A stretch of DNA of 64,000 nucleotides from Caproicibacter fermentans (GTDB lineage: Bacteria > Bacillota > Clostridia > Oscillospirales > Acutalibacteraceae). Below are positions 51,083-59,858 of the stretch, piece after piece. The stretch spans positions 124,001 to 188,000 of the forward strand of contig NZ_VWXL01000100.1 in assembly GCF_009746625.1 (NCBI RefSeq). Reading direction: 5' to 3'. The translations under genes were made by a program, and so were the position numbers. Below the pieces are notes generated by a model. It searched no databases, was not told where the DNA came from, and worked only from the letters and a program-made list of their open reading frames with translations. Position 1 is the first letter of the stretch. Each line of letters begins with the position of its first letter.

Positions 51083-51782
51083 AAATTGGTTCTGGGGCAT
51101 TTTCTTTCTGGCGGCGGCGATTTTTGTCATCGCAAGCCAGATCGGCGCGTTTGTTCAAATCGGATTCTGGAGCGTTGCGGCGACCGTCCTGCTTGCCGCG
51201 GTTCTCATCAGCAGCTTAACGGACCTGAACTGGTTCGGGTCGTTCATCTCGCTTGCGCTGCTTTATCTGATCTATCAGCAGCCTCTTCATCTGGTTGCAT
51301 TTTCTTTCTGGCAGCTTCTTCTGGCGGCTTTGTTCGCCTCCATCGGGTTCAGCATGATTTTCCATCCGCACCATCATTACTGGTGCCGGTATCATCACGG
51401 CTGGGACGGGGATTCTTGCACCCGTTCGGAGGAAAACATCGACGGCAACGAGATCCTTGTGAAAACAAGCTTCAGCGAATCCTGCAAATACCTGCATTCC
51501 GACAGTTTAAAAAGCGCGAATCTGTCCTCGTCGTTCGGCAAGCTGAGCGTGTACTTCGACCAGGTTCAGCTCAGCCCGGAGGGCGCTGAAATCCGTATTA
51601 ACGAAAGCTTTGGCGAAATGGTTCTTTATCTTCACAGGAACTGGCGCATCGTCGACCACGTCCACGCGGCGTTCGGCGCGGTAAACAGCGACAGAAACGA
51701 CGTCCCGGCCGAGCCGGGCGCGCCCGCCGTCACGCTGACCGGCAGCGTTTCGTTCGGAAACCTGAGCATCCGTTACGTGTAA
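51072..51782 (+). CDS. LiaF-like membrane protein partnered with LytTR regulator
   Basis: 236 residues. Four short N-terminal membrane helices (about 7-95), a His-rich loop (HPHHHYWCRYHHGW), then a cytoplasmic or external beta-rich domain (SFSESCKYLHSDSLKSANLSSSFGKLSVYFD ... SVSFGNLSIRYV) resembling the LiaF/cell-wall-active-antibiotic-response C-domain. Overlap with the LytTR gene suggests it modulates that regulator or responds to envelope stress. The His cluster may bind metal (guess). Confidence 0.75.
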   Translation: MKHRNWFWGIFFLAAAIFVIASQIGAFVQIGFWSVAATVLLAAVLISSLTDLNWFGSFISLALLYLIYQQPLHLVAFSFWQLLLAALFASIGFSMIFHPHHHYWCRYHHGWDGDSCTRSEENIDGNEILVKTSFSESCKYLHSDSLKSANLSSSFGKLSVYFDQVQLSPEGAEIRINESFGEMVLYLHRNWRIVDHVHAAFGAVNSDRNDVPAEPGAPAVTLTGSVSFGNLSIRYV

Positions 51783-51795
51783 AGGCTTTCCGCAC

Positions 51796-51829
51796 AACGG
51801 CCCGGCTGTGAAATCACAGCCGGGCCGTT
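51796..51829. terminator. Bidirectional terminator
   Basis: AACGGCCCGGCTGTG, AAAT loop, CACAGCCGGGCCGTT followed by AATTTTA: perfect 15-bp stem between convergent genes ending at 51782 and 51848. Confidence 0.85.
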
Positions 51830-51847
51830 AATTTTATTAGGGTCCTT

Positions 51848-53677
51848 TTATTCCGCCTTCAGCAAACCCATCGCCGACTCTTCTGCAAACTGGCGGCTGT
51901 ATAGCGTGTGGTAATACCCCTTCATCCGCAGAAGCTCCTCGTGCCGGCCCCTTTCAATAATCTTGCCGTCCTTCACGACCAGAATCATGTCGGCGTGCCG
52001 GATGGTGGAAAGCCGGTGCGCGATGACAAAGGAGGTGCGCCCCTGCAGCAAATGAGAAATCGCCGCCTGAATCAGTTGCTCGGTTCTGGTATCGATCGAA
52101 GAGGTCGCCTCGTCCAGAACAAATATCGCCGGGTCCGCGAGAACGGCCCTTGCAAACGAAATCATCTGTTTTTCCCCGGTGGAAAGGCGGTCCCCACCCT
52201 CGCCGACGACGCTGTCAAACCCGTCCTCCAGCTTTTCCACCACCTTGTCGGCGCTGACGGCCTCGGCGGCGCGCAGCACTTCCTCGTCGGTGGCATCCAG
52301 CCTGCCGTAGCGGATGTTTTCCCTGACCGTGCCCGAAAACAGATGGGGGCTCTGAAGCACATAGCCGATGTTGCTGTGCAGCCAAAGCTGGCTGCGCTCC
52401 CGGTAATCGCGCCCGTCGATCAGGATCTTTCCCGCGGTCGGTTCAAAAAAGCGGCATGCCAGATTCACCAGCGTGCTTTTGCCCGCGCCCGTTTCCCCGA
52501 CGATCGCGACCGTGGTGCCCGCGGGAATCGTCAGGCTGAAATGGCTGAGCACATCCTCGTTCCCGTCCGGATACCGGAAGCTGACGTCCCTGAATTCGAT
52601 ATTCCCCTCGATGGGCTCCCAGTTTTCCGTGCGCGGATGAAACAAATCCCCGTATTTTTCGGTAACCTGAGGCGATTCGACGATTTCGGGCTTTTGGTCC
52701 AGCAGTCCGGTGACGCGCTCGATATTCGTCTGCACCGAAATCAGTTCCGAAAAATTGCCCGCAAGGTGCTGAATCGGCTCAAAGATTCCAACGGCATACG
52801 CGGTAAAGGCGGAGAGCGTGCCGAGCAGCATCGCGTTTTGCAGCACCAGATTCCCGCCGCGGTCCAGCACCAGGGCCGTCGCGACCGAGCTGAGCAGAAG
52901 CGCCAGCGAAATATACACCGCGCCGAGGCGCGCGGCGCGGATGGAGGAAACCTTCATCTCCCGGGTAATTCCCGTAAAATCCCGGTCGTTCTTTTCTTCA
53001 ATCACCAGGGTCTTTGAGGTTTTCGCACCCATGATGCCTTCGTTGAACGCGCCGGTGATGCGGGAATTCGTCTTACGCACCAATCGGTTCCAGTACAGGA
53101 TTCGGTTCTGAAAATACCAGGTCAGCAGCACGATGGCCGGGACGACCAGAATGACGATCAGCGCCAGCCTGACATTCAGCACCAGCATGGCGCCGAAAAC
53201 GCCCAGAACGTAGACGGACGCCCACAGCATGTCGAAGACATTCCACGCCACCAGGTCGGAAATCCGGTTGGTGTCGCTCATGACGCGCGTCAGAATATAG
53301 CCGACCGGCGTAACGTTATAATAGGAAAACGAAAGGGTCTGCAGATGGACGAAGCACGCCCGTTTCAGGTCGCGGCCAAGATGCATGTCGATCCGCATGG
53401 AGCCGCGGGTGAACAGAATCACGCTGACTGTCTGCAGCGTAATCGTGACCGCGTAGACAAGGGCGAACAGCGGCAGCCCGTTGATCGTGCGCGCTTCGAT
53501 AAAATGGTCGATGGCATACCGCTGAAACAGCGGCAGCAGAATATCCACCAGGGCGCAGAAAAGGTTCAGCGCGCAGACCATGACGACGGTTTTGCGGTAG
53601 GGCTTTAAATAGGGAAGGATTTTTTTCCAGATTTTCAGGTCAAAGGCGTTGCTGTACTCCTGTTCGTCATAACCCAT
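51848..53677 (-). CDS. ABC exporter half-transporter (second subunit, BmrD-like)
   Basis: 609 residues: six-helix exporter membrane domain (about 30-320) fused to an ATPase domain with Walker A GETGAGKST, Q-loop YVLQSPHLFSG, signature LSTGEKQMISFARA, Walker B AIFVLDEATSSID and the switch His in IAHRLST. The catalytic Glu after Walker B is present here. Start codon overlaps the stop of the partner subunit (TAATG). With the partner it forms a heterodimeric multidrug-type exporter. Confidence 0.92.
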   Translation of the reverse strand: MGYDEQEYSNAFDLKIWKKILPYLKPYRKTVVMVCALNLFCALVDILLPLFQRYAIDHFIEARTINGLPLFALVYAVTITLQTVSVILFTRGSMRIDMHLGRDLKRACFVHLQTLSFSYYNVTPVGYILTRVMSDTNRISDLVAWNVFDMLWASVYVLGVFGAMLVLNVRLALIVILVVPAIVLLTWYFQNRILYWNRLVRKTNSRITGAFNEGIMGAKTSKTLVIEEKNDRDFTGITREMKVSSIRAARLGAVYISLALLLSSVATALVLDRGGNLVLQNAMLLGTLSAFTAYAVGIFEPIQHLAGNFSELISVQTNIERVTGLLDQKPEIVESPQVTEKYGDLFHPRTENWEPIEGNIEFRDVSFRYPDGNEDVLSHFSLTIPAGTTVAIVGETGAGKSTLVNLACRFFEPTAGKILIDGRDYRERSQLWLHSNIGYVLQSPHLFSGTVRENIRYGRLDATDEEVLRAAEAVSADKVVEKLEDGFDSVVGEGGDRLSTGEKQMISFARAVLADPAIFVLDEATSSIDTRTEQLIQAAISHLLQGRTSFVIAHRLSTIRHADMILVVKDGKIIERGRHEELLRMKGYYHTLYSRQFAEESAMGLLKAE

Positions 53678-55491
53678 TATACGACCTCCTGTTCCAGCAG
53701 CGACCGGTCGCCGCTGCTCATCTGAATATCATGGATTTTTTTATAGATTCCGTTTTTGCGCAGCAGCTCCTCATGGGTGCCGATTTCCTCCACGGCGCCG
53801 TCCTCCAGCACCAGAATTTGATCCGCCTGCATCAGCGTCGTAATCCGGTGGGAAATCAGGATGACCGTCGAATTCCCCAGATTCGCTTTCAGGGCCTCGC
53901 GGATTTGCTCGTCCGTTTCGGTATCCACGGCGGAAAGGGAATCGTCGAACACCATAATGGGCGCCTGCTGCATCAGCATGCGCGCAATCGCCACGCGCTG
54001 CTTCTGCCCGCCCGAAAGCGTGACTCCGCGTTCCCCCACAATGGTTTCGTACCCGCTGCCGAAGCCGTCGATCGCGCTGTCGACGCAGGCGATCCGCGCC
54101 GCGCCGCGCACCTCTTCCAGCGAGGCGCCGGGTCGGGTCGCCCGGATGTTTTCCTCAATGGTGCGGGAAAACAGAAACGGTTCCTGCAGCACGATACCGA
54201 TATTCCTGCGCAGCCACGAGCGCTGAATTTTGGAAATGTCCGTTCCTCCCACCGTGATGCTGCCGCACTCCGGCGGAAGATCGTACAGCCGATCGAGCAG
54301 ATGCATCAGCGTCGACTTTCCACTGCCCGTTCCGCCCAGAATGGCAAACGTGCTGCCTGCGGGAATCGTAAAATCGACATCCTTTAAAACGGGCTTCTGC
54401 CCTTCATAGCAGTAGTTGATATGGTGGAACGCGATGTCCCCGTTCATGGGCGGACGCAGAGCGTTTGCGTCTTCTTCCTCTTCCTCCGCGGCCAGGATGT
54501 CCGCCACGCGGTTAACGGAAACGCCCGCCTTGCTCATTTCGGACAGAATTCTGCCGAGCCCCCGGACGGGCCAGATCAGCGTGGTGTTGTAAGATACGAA
54601 CGCCAGAAATTCACCCAGCGTAATCCGGCCGTTGACCGATTCCATAACACCGGCCACGATTACACAGAGGATTTGAAGGCCGGTGATCAGGTCGCCGAGC
54701 CCCCAGTAGGTGCTCAGCAGTCCGCCCAGCCGGATCCAGAGATTCGCGAAGCGGTCGTTGCGTTCGTCGAAGCGGTCGATTTCGTAGCGCTCCCGGCCGA
54801 ACGCGCGCACCACGCGGACTCCCGTTAAATTCTCCTGTACCGTGGACGACAGCTCCCCCTCGGCTTCATCCGCTTTGCGGAACCGCTTAGCGATTTTCGA
54901 ATAGAAAATGCAGGAGTACATCAGCACCAGCGGAATAAAGGCCAGGGCCACAAGCGAAATCGTCACGTTCATGGAAAACATGATCGAGATGGAAAGGATC
55001 ACCAGAAACGCGGTGCGAAACACCTCAAGCATCTGATTGCTGACGAAATTGCGGATCACGTCCACGTCCGACGTGCAGCGCTGAATGATTTCCCCCGTCT
55101 GGTGCTGGTTGTGCCAGCTGTACGGCAGGCGCTGGATATGGAGAAAAAGCCGGTCCCTCAGGCGTTTGATAAAGGATTCCGATCCGTTTGCCACCCCGGT
55201 GCGGCTTAAGTAATTGCAGACGCCCGATAAAACCGCGACCGCAAGAATAACAGCCGCGAACAGCAGCAGGCTCCGCGCCGGGTTTTCACGGGCACGGGCG
55301 GAATTCAAAATACCCGTGAGTAATCCGGGAAGATCCTCGGTTTGTTCTCCCGTAACAAAATCGACCGCAACTCTCACAACCTGCGGAATCAGCGAATTCA
55401 GCGTTGTGTTCAGGATGCTGAAAACCAAAGCGACGGCAAAAAAGCCGACGCTTTTTCTTAAATAATGCCAGACAAGCGCTTTGCTCTTCAT
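53677..55491 (-). CDS. ABC exporter half-transporter (first subunit, BmrC-like)
   Basis: About 604 residues from the ATG at 55491 after AAGGAG (an in-frame TTG five codons upstream lacks a site). Exporter membrane domain, then Walker A GGTGSGKST, Q-loop IVLQEPFLFSR, signature LSGGQKQRVAIARML and Walker B IMVFDDSLSAVD, where Asp replaces the catalytic Glu. That gives one degenerate and one consensus ATP site across the pair, typical of BmrCD/LmrCD-type heterodimers. Preceded by a leader ORF and attenuator. Confidence 0.92.
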   Translation of the reverse strand: MKSKALVWHYLRKSVGFFAVALVFSILNTTLNSLIPQVVRVAVDFVTGEQTEDLPGLLTGILNSARARENPARSLLLFAAVILAVAVLSGVCNYLSRTGVANGSESFIKRLRDRLFLHIQRLPYSWHNQHQTGEIIQRCTSDVDVIRNFVSNQMLEVFRTAFLVILSISIMFSMNVTISLVALAFIPLVLMYSCIFYSKIAKRFRKADEAEGELSSTVQENLTGVRVVRAFGRERYEIDRFDERNDRFANLWIRLGGLLSTYWGLGDLITGLQILCVIVAGVMESVNGRITLGEFLAFVSYNTTLIWPVRGLGRILSEMSKAGVSVNRVADILAAEEEEEDANALRPPMNGDIAFHHINYCYEGQKPVLKDVDFTIPAGSTFAILGGTGSGKSTLMHLLDRLYDLPPECGSITVGGTDISKIQRSWLRRNIGIVLQEPFLFSRTIEENIRATRPGASLEEVRGAARIACVDSAIDGFGSGYETIVGERGVTLSGGQKQRVAIARMLMQQAPIMVFDDSLSAVDTETDEQIREALKANLGNSTVILISHRITTLMQADQILVLEDGAVEEIGTHEELLRKNGIYKKIHDIQMSSGDRSLLEQEVV

Positions 55492-55525
55492 ACTCTTCTC
55501 CTTCAATAAAATCCCTTATGGGCAA

Positions 55526-55560
55526 AATAAAAAAGCACCTCTGCTCGTCAGAGATGCTTT
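55526..55560 (-). terminator. Attenuator terminator ahead of the ABC exporter
   Basis: Minus strand: AAAGCATCTCTG, ACGAG loop, CAGAGGTGCTTT (12-bp stem with one G-T), then TTTTATT. It lies between the leader ORF and the first ABC gene, so transcripts from the upstream promoter must read through it. Confidence 0.85.
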
Positions 55561-55583
55561 AACCGCCATATTTACGCCGTTCT

Positions 55584-55694
55584 TTACAGAAAAGCGCAAA
55601 AATCCCATCGTAAACGGGGGACAGGCAAAAACACTTCTGACAAAAGGCCGAAACGGACCTTACGCGCAAAATTAACTGCGGTTAACTCTCTCAT
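55584..55694 (-). CDS. 36-codon leader peptide of the ABC exporter operon
   Basis: ATG at 55694 preceded by AAAGGAGG at 9 nt, giving a 36-residue basic/hydrophobic peptide starting MRELTAVNFARKVRFGLL and ending RLRWDFCAFL, stop at 55584-55586. It sits between a consensus promoter and an intrinsic terminator. This matches the arrangement of bmrB in front of bmrCD in Bacillus subtilis, where slowed translation of the leader by ribosome-targeting drugs allows readthrough. Sequence similarity to BmrB was not established; the role is inferred from architecture. Confidence 0.65.
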   Translation of the reverse strand: MRELTAVNFARKVRFGLLSEVFLPVPRLRWDFCAFL

Positions 55695-55735
55695 TTTGCC
55701 TGCCTCCTTTCATCATCTAAAATTACAACGCACCT

Positions 55736-55764
55736 AGTATAACCCATATTTTTCTATCTGTCAA
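55736..55764 (-). promoter_or_regulatory. Promoter of the leader-ABC exporter operon
   Basis: Minus strand: -35 TTGACA (plus 55759-55764), 17-nt spacer, -10 TATACT (55736-55741), about 40 bp before the leader ATG. Confidence 0.85.
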
Positions 55765-55932
55765 TTCCTATTTGACTGCAGCCGCTTTTCTGATCTCAAG
55801 GCCCAAGACCCGGGGAACCAAGAGACGGCTTTTTTACATTTTGACGGTTCGTTAAACATTTATCAATTTTACCAAAAATAAAATTTATTCGGGCGTATAA
55901 TAATGCGATAGTTACGAATGTTCTTAAAAGCC

Positions 55933-55961
55933 TTTACAAACCCATTTTGTATTGTTATGAT
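55933..55961 (+). promoter_or_regulatory. Promoter of the ArsB/NhaD-type transporter
   Basis: -35 TTTACA (55933-55938), 17-nt spacer, -10 TATGAT (55956-55961). Transcription would begin near 55968, leaving a leader of about 307 nt before the start codon at 56275. Confidence 0.8.
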
Positions 55962-55967
55962 GGTCAC

Positions 55968-56274
55968 ACTAAGGTCAGGTTAACAGAAAATCGCTCTGAA
56001 CATGAAGATTTTTAGATGGCAGATGAAGGTGTGTTCTGAATCAATCGGGAACTTTTCGCTCTAAAAGTATTCACTGCGTACTTCATTCGGTTTGAGATAA
56101 AAACAGACGGCAGAGGCCGCGGCACTGTTCAGCCTGCGATTCAGCTCTATGCCATCGGAGTCTTCTCCTCTTTGGGAGAGCCCGATGTTTTTTTATGCCT
56201 TCCCCGCTGTTCCGGAGAGCTGTTGGAACGATTCCGGGTAAATTATCAAATCAATGGAATAAGGAGTCTTGTCT
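55968..56274 (+). promoter_or_regulatory. Long structured leader with attenuator; candidate riboswitch
   Basis: The leader folds into several stems: TCTGAACA with TGTTCTGA (one mismatch) around a 30-nt interior, ACTTTT/AAAAGT, and a terminator at about 56152-56195. That terminator is CATCGG..CTTCTCC / GGGAGAG.CCGATG followed by TTTTTTT. A promoter-proximal structured region followed by an intrinsic terminator ahead of one ion-transporter gene is the usual shape of a transcriptional riboswitch. It does not match fluoride, M-box, T-box or other classes I can recall. Confidence 0.55.
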
Positions 56275-57540
56275 ATGCAAATGATTGCCTCTCTCACGAT
56301 TTTTGTAATTGTCATGGCACTGGTGATGAGTGAAAAGGTAAATCGAACGATCGCTGCTCTGGTTGGCGCAAGCCTCATTCTGGTTTTAAAAATTATGACG
56401 TTCAGCGAAGCTCTGAATTATATAGATTTTAATACTCTGGGCGTTCTGGTCGGCATGATGATCATTGTGGGAATCGTGAAGAACACGGGGATTTTTGAAT
56501 ATCTCGCCATTTTCGCCTCCAAAAAAGTGAAAGGCGATCCCTGGAAAATCATCCTCAGCCTGAGCGCGATTACGGCCGTTATTTCGGGGATTCTGGATAA
56601 TGTGACGACCGTACTGCTGATTGTGCCGATGACGTTCGTCATTACGGACACCCTCGAGCTGGACCCGATTCCCTTTTTGATTCCGGAAATCATTTCGTCC
56701 AACCTGGGCGGCACGGCGACTTTGATCGGCGACCCGCCGAATATCATGATCGGCAGCGCCGCCGGGCTGGGCTTTGTAAACTTTATCGCAAATCTGGGAC
56801 CCATCGTCGTCATTATTTTCGCCGTCACCTTCTTTATCCTGTATTTTCTGTTTCACAAGCAGCTTGTCATCAGCGAGGAAAAGAAGCAGGAAATCCTTCA
56901 TTTTAACGAAAAGAAATCGATTAAAAACAGCTCGCTTCTGAAAAAGTCCTTGTTCGTCCTCGGGCTGGTGATTCTGGGATTTTTCTTTCACGAGCAGCTG
57001 GGCTACCCCTCCGCTCTGGTCGCGCTGAGCGGCGCGGCGCTTCTCTTGCTGCTGAGCGGAGAAAACGTCGACGAAGTGTTTTTGAACATTGAATGGCCGA
57101 CGCTGTTCTTCTTCGGGGGACTGTTCGTGCTCGTCGGGTCTTTGGAAAAGGTCGGCGTCATCAACGAGCTGGCAACCGTCATTGTCCATGCGACCAAAAA
57201 CAATCTGCTTCTGACCGGAATCATCATCGTCTGGTTTTCCGCACTGGCTTCTTCCATGCTGGACAACATCCCCTTCGTGGCGACGCTGATTCCTCTCATC
57301 AAGGCCATGGGGACCCACGGGATGCACATCATGCCGCTTTGGTGGGCGGTTTCCCTCGGCGCGTGCCTTGGCGGCAACGGAACCCTCATCGGCGCCTCCG
57401 CAAACGTGATCGTCGCGGGGCTTGCGGAAAAGCACGGATACAAGCTGACTTTCTCCCGGTACCTGAAATACGGGTTCCCCCTGATGATCGTATCCATTAT
57501 TTTATCGACCATCTATCTTATTGTATTTTATCTGATATAA
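56275..57540 (+). CDS. ArsB/NhaD-superfamily ion transporter
   Basis: 421 residues from the ATG at 56275 with AAGGAG upstream. About eleven hydrophobic helices. Ion-transporter superfamily features include VISGILDNVTTVLLIVPM, SNLGGTATLIGDPPNIMIG (first hairpin loop) and the repeat-related SSMLDNIPFVATLIPL and LGACLGGNGTLIGASANVIVAGLAEK. Family members move arsenite, Na+/H+, citrate or other anions; the substrate cannot be read. Controlled by a long leader with attenuator. Followed after 22 bp by a small gene. Confidence 0.88.
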   Translation: MQMIASLTIFVIVMALVMSEKVNRTIAALVGASLILVLKIMTFSEALNYIDFNTLGVLVGMMIIVGIVKNTGIFEYLAIFASKKVKGDPWKIILSLSAITAVISGILDNVTTVLLIVPMTFVITDTLELDPIPFLIPEIISSNLGGTATLIGDPPNIMIGSAAGLGFVNFIANLGPIVVIIFAVTFFILYFLFHKQLVISEEKKQEILHFNEKKSIKNSSLLKKSLFVLGLVILGFFFHEQLGYPSALVALSGAALLLLLSGENVDEVFLNIEWPTLFFFGGLFVLVGSLEKVGVINELATVIVHATKNNLLLTGIIIVWFSALASSMLDNIPFVATLIPLIKAMGTHGMHIMPLWWAVSLGACLGGNGTLIGASANVIVAGLAEKHGYKLTFSRYLKYGFPLMIVSIILSTIYLIVFYLI

Positions 57541-57562
57541 TAGAGTCGGGGGGTGTTTATCC

Positions 57563-58012
57563 ATGAATAATATGTCTGCAAATCAGGAAGAAATCGACAT
57601 GATGTTGACGCAGATGGGGGCCGACGTGACGAGCCTGCATGGAATCATCAGTTTTATTCGTTTCAATTTGGATCAGACGGAACTGTTCTACGTGTACAAC
57701 ATCAACGCGAAAAACCAGTATTTTCTTCAAATGGTGAAACCCTATCCCGCGGCCGCGGGCGTTTTTTCGAAATCCAAGGCAGTGGTCCAGTACATTAAAA
57801 ACGACATCAGACAGTTTAGAAACGCGAGCAACAGCAACGTGTTCCAGGAGTTTATCGCCGTAAACCAGAATCTTTACGACTCGATTCAATCGATTAAGGA
57901 CGTTTTTATGACCTATAACGTGCCGAAAGACAAAATGCTGGAGATCAAGGAAAAGGCCGGTGAGATTTCCGCCGTGCTCGACGAGATCAAAAGCACAAGC
58001 TCCGTTCTTTGA
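57563..58012 (+). CDS. Small helical protein of unknown function
   Basis: 149 residues (ATG 57563, or ATG 57572 giving MSANQEEIDMM). Predicted mostly helical with a mid segment FIRFNLDQTELFYVYNINAKNQYFLQMVKPYPA and a C-terminal KEKAGEISAVLDEI coiled stretch. No membrane segment or known motif. Co-transcribed with the ArsB/NhaD-type transporter, so an accessory or regulatory role for that transporter is possible. Confidence 0.7.
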   Translation: MNNMSANQEEIDMMLTQMGADVTSLHGIISFIRFNLDQTELFYVYNINAKNQYFLQMVKPYPAAAGVFSKSKAVVQYIKNDIRQFRNASNSNVFQEFIAVNQNLYDSIQSIKDVFMTYNVPKDKMLEIKEKAGEISAVLDEIKSTSSVL

Positions 58013-58045
58013 CGCGCTCCGCTGTCATTCTCCAAAGCCTTTCAT

Positions 58046-58092
58046 AAAAAAGCAGATTTCCCCGCCTTTCGCGGCGGGGAAATCTGCTTTTT
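58046..58092. terminator. Bidirectional terminator
   Basis: A 20-bp perfect inverted repeat (58046-58065 and 58073-58092) starting AAAAAGCAGATTTCCCCGCC, with A/T runs at both ends, between the convergent genes ending at 58012 and 58108. Confidence 0.9.
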
Positions 58093-58107
58093 AGCGCCCG
58101 GGCCTCG

Positions 58108-59703
58108 TCACTTCAGTTCGTAAACCGCCGCCCCGCGCCCGGCCTTTGCTTTCGTATATTGGATTTTCACGGAGTCCGGAAGTCCATAGTATTTACGGAT
58201 CGCGGTTTCATAGCTGCGGGGCCTTTTGTCCGGCTTAAAAATATACGTCACGTTGCAGAACGTCCAGTCAAACCGATTGTAATCGATCAGCACGGTGCTC
58301 CGTTCGCCCTGCCGCGCTTCCAGCATCTGCCGCTCAATGTCCGCCGCCGCCGTGCCGTTGATCACGGCGCCGCGCGCGATGCAGGCAAACGAAACGATTC
58401 CGATCAGAACCAAAGCGCCCTGCAAAAGGCCCGCCCGGCGAACGGCGCCGCCGTAATCCCACAGAACGCAGAATATCATCAGAAGCGCGAGCGCGTACAA
58501 AGGCATCCTTGCCCGGCCGCTGCTGGCTGTCGCCACCGCCGGAATCGCCTGGGACGCCCACATCCCCACATACAGGACCGGCAGATAAGCGCGGCTTCCC
58601 CCTCCGCCGGGGTCTTTCTCCTGTGCGAACATCAGCAGCGCCGCGAAAATCAGCAGAAGATACAGGATCCAATAACAGATCAGCGCGGCCTCCGCCGTTT
58701 GCTGAAAGCGGCTGCTCTGCGTTTCCTCCGCCGGCAGGGTCAGCATCGGAAAACGCATGCTCCAGCTCAGCGGCGTCAGCAGCGCGCCGAAACAAAGATA
58801 AAGCTGAAGGAACGCGCCGAGCTTCCCGTGGCCGGACCGGCGGGAAAGCAGAAAAACCGCTGTAAGGCCCATCGCAATCAGCCAGGGCCATTCCTCGTTC
58901 ACGAGCGGGACGAAATAGCTCATGAAATTATGAAGAAAAGCCGCCTTTTCGCTTTGCTCTCCGTTTTCCTGCTCCATGCGGAAATAGGCTCCCGGCGCCG
59001 TCAGCATGAAAACCAGCGCCCCGGCGCACAGCGCCGTCAGGACTCCAAAATAGACCAGCTCTTTTTTCGTCCGGTCCTTTTTCAGATAACAAAGCGCCGC
59101 AACGCACATCCCCAGCAGCATAGTTGTGACCTGCTCGTGCAGCAGGGCGGCGGCAACAAAGCATACGGGCGATATCCAGTGAAAAGCTTTCGGCAGGCTC
59201 CGTCCGCGCAGACTGTTGTAAAAAGGGAGAAAGCCCACCAGCATCAGCAGAAACGGATAGACGTAATTGGCTGAGCCGTCCAGCCAGAGGAAAGCGTCGG
59301 AAAAGAGCCGGGACGACATGGGCAGAAGTCCGGGAAACACCGCGCACACGCAGGCAAGCAGCGCGCTTCGCCGGTCCGCGCTTCCCGGCCGGAGGGTCCC
59401 CCTGACGTAATAAAAAAAGGCGAGCGAAATTCCGGTCGCCGCCAGCGCGGTCGTCACCTGCCAGACGCGCATGCCCGCCATCAGGAACAAGCCGGCAAGC
59501 AGATTCCCCATTCTGGCCCCGCCGTAAGTATAGTAGTCCAGATATTCGTTCCAGATTCTGGGGAAGCTGCCGCCGTTTACGCTGAACCGGTAGTCGTCTC
59601 CCTGTAAAAAAGTATAGGAGTAAATCACCAGCCAAAAGACAAGCGAAATCAGAAAGGGCGCGTAATTCAGAAAACGCCCCGAGTTCTTTTGTCCTTCGTT
59701 CAT
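58108..59703 (-). CDS. DUF6056-like polytopic membrane protein
   Basis: 531 residues with about eleven to twelve membrane helices. N-terminal YAPFLISLVFWLVIYSYTFLQGDDYRF, then the family-like EYLDYYTYGGARMGNLLAGLF, and a C-terminal soluble tail (RYNRFDWTFCNVTYIFKPDKRPRSYETAIRKYYGLP-like). It resembles polyprenyl-phosphate-dependent (GT-C type) glycosyltransferases, with an acidic pair in the first loop (GDDYR), so a role in surface glycan transfer is likely. Stands alone. Confidence 0.75.
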   Translation of the reverse strand: MNEGQKNSGRFLNYAPFLISLVFWLVIYSYTFLQGDDYRFSVNGGSFPRIWNEYLDYYTYGGARMGNLLAGLFLMAGMRVWQVTTALAATGISLAFFYYVRGTLRPGSADRRSALLACVCAVFPGLLPMSSRLFSDAFLWLDGSANYVYPFLLMLVGFLPFYNSLRGRSLPKAFHWISPVCFVAAALLHEQVTTMLLGMCVAALCYLKKDRTKKELVYFGVLTALCAGALVFMLTAPGAYFRMEQENGEQSEKAAFLHNFMSYFVPLVNEEWPWLIAMGLTAVFLLSRRSGHGKLGAFLQLYLCFGALLTPLSWSMRFPMLTLPAEETQSSRFQQTAEAALICYWILYLLLIFAALLMFAQEKDPGGGGSRAYLPVLYVGMWASQAIPAVATASSGRARMPLYALALLMIFCVLWDYGGAVRRAGLLQGALVLIGIVSFACIARGAVINGTAAADIERQMLEARQGERSTVLIDYNRFDWTFCNVTYIFKPDKRPRSYETAIRKYYGLPDSVKIQYTKAKAGRGAAVYELK

Positions 59704-59780
59704 TTTGAATCTCCTTCTCGGGTTTGGTAATTATTTACAGAATGATTCTGCCCCGCCTTTCCCGAGGATATTCCAAAATG

Positions 59781-59814
59781 AAAAATTCCCCGCTGCCTTT
59801 GCGGCAGCGGGGAA
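59781..59814 (-). terminator. Terminator of the downstream MFS gene
   Basis: Minus strand: TTCCCCGCTGCC, short loop, GGCAGCGGGGAA, then TTTTTCATTTT. It lies 45 bp beyond the MFS stop at 59859. Confidence 0.85.
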
Positions 59815-59858
59815 GGCGATTCTTAATGAATTTGCGCGATTCAGAGCAAAGGACCTTT

